From Devosia lacusdianchii (GTDB taxonomy: Bacteria > Pseudomonadota > Alphaproteobacteria > Rhizobiales > Devosiaceae): 64,000 nt of DNA. The stretch covers positions 1 to 64,000 of the forward strand of contig NZ_CP092483.1 in the NCBI RefSeq assembly GCF_022429625.1. The letters are read 5' to 3'. The notes beneath the pieces are model-generated. The model was not told the origin of the DNA. It was given only the letters and a program-made list of their open reading frames with translations, and searched no databases. Positions 59,333 through 64,000 of this stretch are shown one piece after another (the stretch's first letter is position 1; every line of letters begins with the position of its first letter). The translations under genes were made by a program, and so were the position numbers.

Positions 59333-61990
59333 ATGCATCGAAAATCCCTGATACTGTCGTTCGGCCTGGTGGCGCTCGGCTTTGCCGCCCCGGTTTCAGC
59401 CCAGGACCTTCTTGGCCCCCTGGCCAATGTGGTGGACCAGCAGCTCATCACTGGCTGGGAAGCCAGCACTCAGGATGGCTGGTTTGCGCTGAGCAACGAT
59501 TCGCTCGAGGGCTCCGAACAGACGCTGACCATCAATGCCGGCCCGCCGCCGGCCGATGGGCGCGAGACCATGGTCACCGTGTCGCTCAATTCGCAGATCG
59601 CCACCGCCGCCATCGGCGTGCTGGCGCGCAGCGCCACCAATGACGACGTCTGCCTGATGGAGATCACGGCCGAGGCCAAGGCCAACCTGTTCTGCGTCAT
59701 CGGCGGAGACTATCAGTCCATCGCCTCGGTCGACGGCGTGGCGCGCATGGATGGCAGCGACATCATCACCATGGTCGATGTGCCCGGTGCTGCCCGCTTC
59801 TTCGTCAACGACACCCAGATCGGCGACGTCACCTATGCCTCCGCCCTCGGCGGCGAAATCGGCATCATGGCCTATGAGCGCGGTACGTTCGGCATCGCCG
59901 ATTTCCGCATCAGCGATTTGACCGCACCCAGCGGCAATACGCAGTCGGGCGGCGGCTCCGGCCTTCCGCCCAAGGGCGGCTCGGGCGGACAGACGGCCGG
60001 CTCCGATACCAGCGGCGGCAGCGGCGGCGGTGGCGATGATCGCATGGCCGGCATTATGGGCCCGCTCGCCGATGCCATTTCGAACGCCGACGCCAAGGAC
60101 GGCTGGGAGCTGTTCTTCGAGGACAATTGGCTGGTTATCGTCAACTCTGCCACCGCTTCGAGTGAGCGGGTCTTCACCATGCCGGTGGGCCCGCTCAATT
60201 CCGGTCAGCGCGTGACGACGCTCGAGGTTGGCGTCCTGCCGCCTCAGGGCGAGAAGGCCAGCGACTTCCCGCTTTCGGCGGCGGGCATTCTGATCGAGAG
60301 CAGCGACAAGTCGAACTCCTGCATCGGCGAGATCACCGGCGCCGGCGATGGCCTGGTTCTGTGCTTTGGCCCGGATGGCAAATCGACCGAAATCGGTCGC
60401 CTCGCCGGCGCGGCCAAGGGCGGCGGGCAGGACGTGCTGCAATTCATCGAGGAACCCGGCTATGGCGAGTTCCGCCTCAATGGCGAAACCATCGGCCAGA
60501 TCAGCAATGATCCGGCGCTGGGTGGCGATATCGGCGTGCTCGCCTATGAACGCGGCGAATTCTACGTCGGCGGCTTTTCCATCACCGAAGGCAGCGCCAC
60601 CTCGGCCGGTGGTTCGAGCCCGTTTGGCAAACCGCCAACGGTCGGCGGCGCCGTGCCGATGTTCGGGGGCGACCAGGCCCGCCTTATCGGCGTCTATCTT
60701 GGCCTCACCAACAGCATCTTCTTCCACGAGTTCGGTCATGCCCTGATCGGCGAATTGCAGATTCCGTCCACCGGACCGGAAGAGGACGCCGTCGACATCT
60801 ATTCGGCGCTCAAGGTGGTCGACCCGACCATGTATCCCTCCGATGACGAGCAGACCAATGCGATCGGTCGCGAAGTCGCGATGTATTCGGCGCTGCAATG
60901 GTACTATAGCGGCAAGCTCGCCGAAGAGCAGGGCTCCGAAACGCCATGGCAGGACGAGCATACGCCCGACCTCAAGCGCTTCCGCAACGTGTTCTGCGTG
61001 ATGTATGGCGGCAATCCCGCCATGTTCTCAAACCTGGCCGAACAGATCGGGTTCGACGAGAATACGCTGGCGCGCTGCGACGAGGAGTTCAACAAGCAAA
61101 GCCGTGCCTGGCGCACCATCCTGGCGCCCCATACCCGCGTAGATGCCTGGAATCCGGAGGGCCAGTTGCCCGTCGACGCTCCCGGCGCCGCCGTTGAGGT
61201 GGTGTTCGAGCAATCCCAGAGCGCCATCGGCCAGTTTCTGGTCGAAACCATGGGCGACGGCCTCAAGGGCTTCGCCGCCGACCTAAGCAAGACCTACGCG
61301 CTGCCGCGCACGGTAACCGTGACCTACAAGGATTGCGGCGAACTCAACGCCTGGTATGACCCCTCCGAGGGCAGCATCACCATGTGCTACGACCTCATCG
61401 AATATCTGGCGATCATGATCTCCGATATCGAAATGGGGACGGTGCAGGGCGCCGATGCCGGCGGCGCCGCGCCCACCAGCTCGGTTCCCGGGTCCGGAGG
61501 CGCAGCAAGCACCAATGTCAGCCTGACGACCAGTGGCTCGTCCGGCATTGACGAGCTGGCCGACCTTGGTGTGCCCCCGACCAATGTGCTGTTCCCGGCG
61601 CCTTACAAAGGCCCCACGCCGAGCGGCCACACCAAGGCTGAGCTCCTGACCACCGAAGGCCTGGCCAGCGCCATCAATGACGGCATCAGCATGCTGATGA
61701 TCGATACCAGCGGCCGGGCTGATACCATTCCCGGTGCGATCGGCGTCAGCGACGCCGGCAAGGATGGCAGCCTTACCGACCGCTTCCAATCGGCAGTCGA
61801 CAGCTTCCTGCAACAGGAGACGAAGGGGGATACCAAGATGCCCGTCGTATTCTTCGGCACCGGCCTGCAGGATCGTTCGGCCTATAACGGCGCCTTACGC
61901 GCCGGCGCACTTGGCTGGACGGCCTATTGGTACCGCGGCGGGATCGAGGCCTGGCAAGCGAACGGCCTGCCGTTGGCGCCCGCTGAATAG
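59333..61990 (+). CDS. Exported multi-domain protein: two repeated modules, DUF4344 metallopeptidase, rhodanese-like tail
   Basis: An 885-residue exported protein with a signal peptide at 1-23. Residues about 24-205 and 240-425 are a duplicated module that ends each time with the pattern GGxIGxxAYERGxFxxxxF. The linker between them is Gly/Ser-rich. A metallopeptidase of DUF4344 type follows, with the zinc motif HEFGH at 465-469 and paired Cys in NVFCVM and DCGELN. A second Gly/Ser-rich linker (about 695-730) leads to a rhodanese-like domain (753-885) ending YRGGIEAWQANGLPL, but where the catalytic Cys should be the sequence reads FFGTGLQDRS, so it lacks sulfurtransferase activity. ATG at 59333 is chosen; the open frame extends 17 codons further. 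No operon partner. Confidence 0.8.
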   Translation: MHRKSLILSFGLVALGFAAPVSAQDLLGPLANVVDQQLITGWEASTQDGWFALSNDSLEGSEQTLTINAGPPPADGRETMVTVSLNSQIATAAIGVLARSATNDDVCLMEITAEAKANLFCVIGGDYQSIASVDGVARMDGSDIITMVDVPGAARFFVNDTQIGDVTYASALGGEIGIMAYERGTFGIADFRISDLTAPSGNTQSGGGSGLPPKGGSGGQTAGSDTSGGSGGGGDDRMAGIMGPLADAISNADAKDGWELFFEDNWLVIVNSATASSERVFTMPVGPLNSGQRVTTLEVGVLPPQGEKASDFPLSAAGILIESSDKSNSCIGEITGAGDGLVLCFGPDGKSTEIGRLAGAAKGGGQDVLQFIEEPGYGEFRLNGETIGQISNDPALGGDIGVLAYERGEFYVGGFSITEGSATSAGGSSPFGKPPTVGGAVPMFGGDQARLIGVYLGLTNSIFFHEFGHALIGELQIPSTGPEEDAVDIYSALKVVDPTMYPSDDEQTNAIGREVAMYSALQWYYSGKLAEEQGSETPWQDEHTPDLKRFRNVFCVMYGGNPAMFSNLAEQIGFDENTLARCDEEFNKQSRAWRTILAPHTRVDAWNPEGQLPVDAPGAAVEVVFEQSQSAIGQFLVETMGDGLKGFAADLSKTYALPRTVTVTYKDCGELNAWYDPSEGSITMCYDLIEYLAIMISDIEMGTVQGADAGGAAPTSSVPGSGGAASTNVSLTTSGSSGIDELADLGVPPTNVLFPAPYKGPTPSGHTKAELLTTEGLASAINDGISMLMIDTSGRADTIPGAIGVSDAGKDGSLTDRFQSAVDSFLQQETKGDTKMPVVFFGTGLQDRSAYNGALRAGALGWTAYWYRGGIEAWQANGLPLAPAE

Positions 61991-62611
61991 CGGGACGCCA
62001 GCGGCCCAGCCGAACAGCCTCTGGTCATCGAGGATCGTCGTGATCAGCCGGCGCTCCGCGGCGTCGTACTTGTACCGATCCGCAGTCTGCTGGAAATGGC
62101 GAGGCGTAACCTCGCTGATGCAGTAGTGGTTGTTGTTGCCGACCGACATGGCAAGTTTGAACGTCTTCTCGTTGACCTGCCCGGCATCGATGCTGGATTG
62201 GGCGGTCAGGATATCGAGCGGCGCCGGCCTCGCGTATGCGCGCCGAAGCGCTCGGAGCCTACTGGGACGTGGTGGAAGCCTTGCGCGTGCGCGATCCGGA
62301 GGCGGCCCGCAAGGCCGTCAATCATATCCTTGATCTGGCCGAACGCGACCTCAAGTCGGCAACCGGCGTCCCGCCCGGCAAGACTCCGTAGCATCGATCC
62401 GTACGACGATACCTCATGCTCAACAGCACCCAGGGCTACCTCGCCGCATTGGCGCACTGAGGACTACCACTGCACCGTGCTGGCATGTTTCCCCACTGGA
62501 GACTTGTCTCGACTATGCGGATTGCCGCGGTTCGGAAAAGATTGTGACGCCCATCAGTGTCGGTGCTCCGAAAGCATGGTTACCCGCCGTTTGTGACCAT
62601 CGGCCAGGACG
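61991..62611. other. Decayed region without an intact gene
   Basis: Several short open frames on both strands cover 620 bases. The only recognisable piece is the FCD-domain fragment at 62236-62391. A minus-strand frame (61895-62149) is not matched to a family. No repeat family members are seen. It looks like remains of deleted genes. Confidence 0.5.
62236..62391 (+). pseudogene. GntR/FCD regulator fragment
   Basis: A 51-residue fragment with AYWDVVEALRVRDPEAARKAVNHIL, the C-terminal helix pair of the FCD ligand domain in FadR-type GntR regulators, followed by a stop at 62389-62391. There is no upstream helix-turn-helix in frame. It is the 3' remnant of a larger gene. Confidence 0.5.
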
Positions 62612-64000
62612 CTAGTTCATTGGCACGGCGAGTCTCCCGGAGACGCTGATGTCGTCTCTGTCGGCGTGGCCGATGCCGCCAAGGCCAATGGTGAGCCCAA
62701 TGTCAGCGCCGCCCGGCATGCTGGCATCCATGCTGGCTTTGAGGCGAGCCTCAGCAGTTTCAAACCGGAGGTTCGAGCCGAATTCGGCGATCCCTTCGAG
62801 CCTAAGTCCCAGGTCGACGACAATTTCGCCCGGCGCCACGAAGCGATAGGAGACGGCCGGGCCGATCGCGATTTGACCGACGCCCGTCGCAATCGAGGGA
62901 ATGGCAATGCCCAACGCGTCACGATAGGCGTCGCTTGTCTCGCTGAAATACCCCAGGCTGGCCCGCGGCGAAAACGTCCAGGGCCCCGAGGTCCATTGCC
63001 CCTCGAGGGCGGCACTCAACAGCCAGCGTGTCGCTCCGAAGCTGTCTTCATAGCTCCCGAGCGGATTGATGCGGTTGGTGGAGTGCCCGAAGCCGGCCAG
63101 CAGGTCGAGATAGAGGTGTTCGTGCAACCGCATGGTCGCATAGGGGCCTGCGATCCAGCCCGACCCGGCGGCAGCGCCAGGCAGTCCGGCTTCGCCTTGC
63201 GTCATGTGATCCAGTTGGACAAAGCCGCCGATGAGCAGGTCGGGGGTGACGAGGTAATCCACTCCGATGCTGCCCAGCAAGAGCTGGCCATCCCTGGCGG
63301 CATCTATGCGCGCGAATGTTCCTTCCATCCATATGTCGAGCGGATTGGGGCTCTGATTGCCGGTCGCACCCTCAATTGCGTTGAGGCTTATGGAGGACCG
63401 AAGTGCATTTCCGCCGGCAATCGCTGGCAGGTAATTCATGAGGGTCGAACCGACGTTTCCCCCTGGCACAATGCCATTCAGCCGGTCGATGCGGCGCTGC
63501 GTGCGCGGCTGGTTGGCTAGGATCATCGACGCCCGCGTTTCGAGGAAGTCTTTAATGAGCGCCGTGGTTTCGTCGCGAGAGCTGACGAAGGTGAAGACGC
63601 AGGTCAAGCTTTCGCTGGGGTCGATCACGATGTCCGCAGCGCGCGTGGCGATATCCCCACCGCTGTCATTGTCGTCGCAATCGATGCCCGTGAGCGCTGT
63701 ACCGGTGCCGCTGAGGTCGTCGGCGGTAATCCGGAAGGTGCCGGCGGGCAACTCGATCGAGGGGCTGCGGCCGATGCCGCCAGTTGTTCCGACCGTAAGC
63801 GCATTCAACAGAGGCTCCGACGACGTGAAACCGAACGTGCCATCCCCATTGGAGCGCACTGCGGCGATGAACCTGCCGGTGGCACCCACGGTCACGCTGT
63901 AGGTCTGGGTTGCGGAAAACGGACCGACGCCCCCCGAGCTATCAGTAGCCGTGACCGAAAAATTGAAGATCCCGGAAGCGCTCGGCATCCCGGAGAGTGT
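62612..64000 (-). CDS. Autotransporter-type outer membrane protein (5' part outside the window)
   Basis: At least 462 residues; the frame is open to the right edge, so the N-terminus is missing. The first visible part is an immunoglobulin-like He_PIG repeat (SGMPSASGIFNFSVTATDSSG in pattern, ending TYSVTVG), followed by a GRFIAAVRSNGDGTFGFTSSEP module with two Cys. The last ~260 residues (from about NPLDIWMEGTFARI) look like a 12-strand autotransporter barrel: repeated alternating strands with IGVDYLVTPDLLIGGFVQLDHM and WTFSPRASLGYFSE. The chain ends VPMN rather than the usual aromatic. It would be a secreted adhesin or surface protein anchored in the outer membrane. Passenger size cannot be seen. 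Confidence 0.78.
   Translation of the reverse strand, partial: TLSGMPSASGIFNFSVTATDSSGGVGPFSATQTYSVTVGATGRFIAAVRSNGDGTFGFTSSEPLLNALTVGTTGGIGRSPSIELPAGTFRITADDLSGTGTALTGIDCDDNDSGGDIATRAADIVIDPSESLTCVFTFVSSRDETTALIKDFLETRASMILANQPRTQRRIDRLNGIVPGGNVGSTLMNYLPAIAGGNALRSSISLNAIEGATGNQSPNPLDIWMEGTFARIDAARDGQLLLGSIGVDYLVTPDLLIGGFVQLDHMTQGEAGLPGAAAGSGWIAGPYATMRLHEHLYLDLLAGFGHSTNRINPLGSYEDSFGATRWLLSAALEGQWTSGPWTFSPRASLGYFSETSDAYRDALGIAIPSIATGVGQIAIGPAVSYRFVAPGEIVVDLGLRLEGIAEFGSNLRFETAEARLKASMDASMPGGADIGLTIGLGGIGHADRDDISVSGRLAVPMN

Noticed and set aside
59396..60961. 521-codon open frame on the minus strand
   Set aside because: Antisense shadow of the exported multi-domain protein, which has a signal peptide, repeats and HEFGH motif.

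Overview
The window reads as a chromosomal segment of a high-GC alphaproteobacterium of the order Hyphomicrobiales, most like Devosia. The gene order RNase D-lptC-lptA-lptB-rpoN-hpf-ptsN, the pair hspA-DUF1150, AddAB in place of RecBCD, and a GAAC-N7-GAAC LexA box all fit that group. The genus is inferred from gene order and protein character, not from a database search.

Layout. 1-2120: a small, more AT-rich accessory patch with a broken S24/LexA-type repressor, a small exported protein and an FRG-domain protein. 2505-10664 (minus): two tandem thioredoxins, addA, addB and a MurU-like nucleotidyltransferase. 10850-16529 (minus): rpmI, rplT, pheS, an ASCH-exonuclease fusion and pheT. 16667-20842: a drug-efflux MFS pump with a divergent TetR regulator and operator, a RibD/DHFR-fold enzyme, a small exported protein and a glycosyltransferase. 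20956-27457: small heat-shock protein and DUF1150, then ptsN, hpf, rpoN, the LPS export genes lptBAC and RNase D. 27779-30478: tRNA-Leu(CAG), a GFA-family gene under a LexA box, an NDUFA9-like protein, a 43-residue membrane protein and a PadR regulator. 30708-37979: Tat-exported SpdH-like amine oxidase, DUF1761, a large D-lactate dehydrogenase-like flavo-FeS enzyme, an RlmD/TrmA-type methyltransferase and DUF2147.

38029-49850 is the most coherent accessory system. Three Gfo/Idh/MocA dehydrogenases, a TIM-barrel isomerase/epimerase, a DUF993 aldolase-like protein, a sugar ABC importer (binding protein, two permeases, UgpC-type ATPase), a TetR and a LysR regulator are split into two operons. 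Both operons carry the same GTAACT-N4-AGTTA(C/T) palindrome, so they probably form one regulon for uptake and oxidation of an unidentified sugar or sugar derivative.

49926-59170: an alpha/beta hydrolase, a TetR regulator with a two-copy operator, an ABC-2 exporter, a VOC protein, a translationally coupled ArsR-membrane protein-SRPBCC set, DUF1801, a short UvrA-like ABC protein and a flavin monooxygenase. Both the ABC exporter and the UvrA-like gene are preceded by the same inverted repeat with a conserved loop. 59333-64000: an 885-residue exported protein (two duplicated N-terminal modules, an HEFGH metallopeptidase, a rhodanese-like tail lacking the catalytic Cys), a decayed stretch with a GntR/FCD remnant, and the C-terminal part of an autotransporter that runs off the right edge.

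At least four families of dispersed palindromic repeats sit in the intergenic gaps and account for most non-coding sequence longer than 80 bases.
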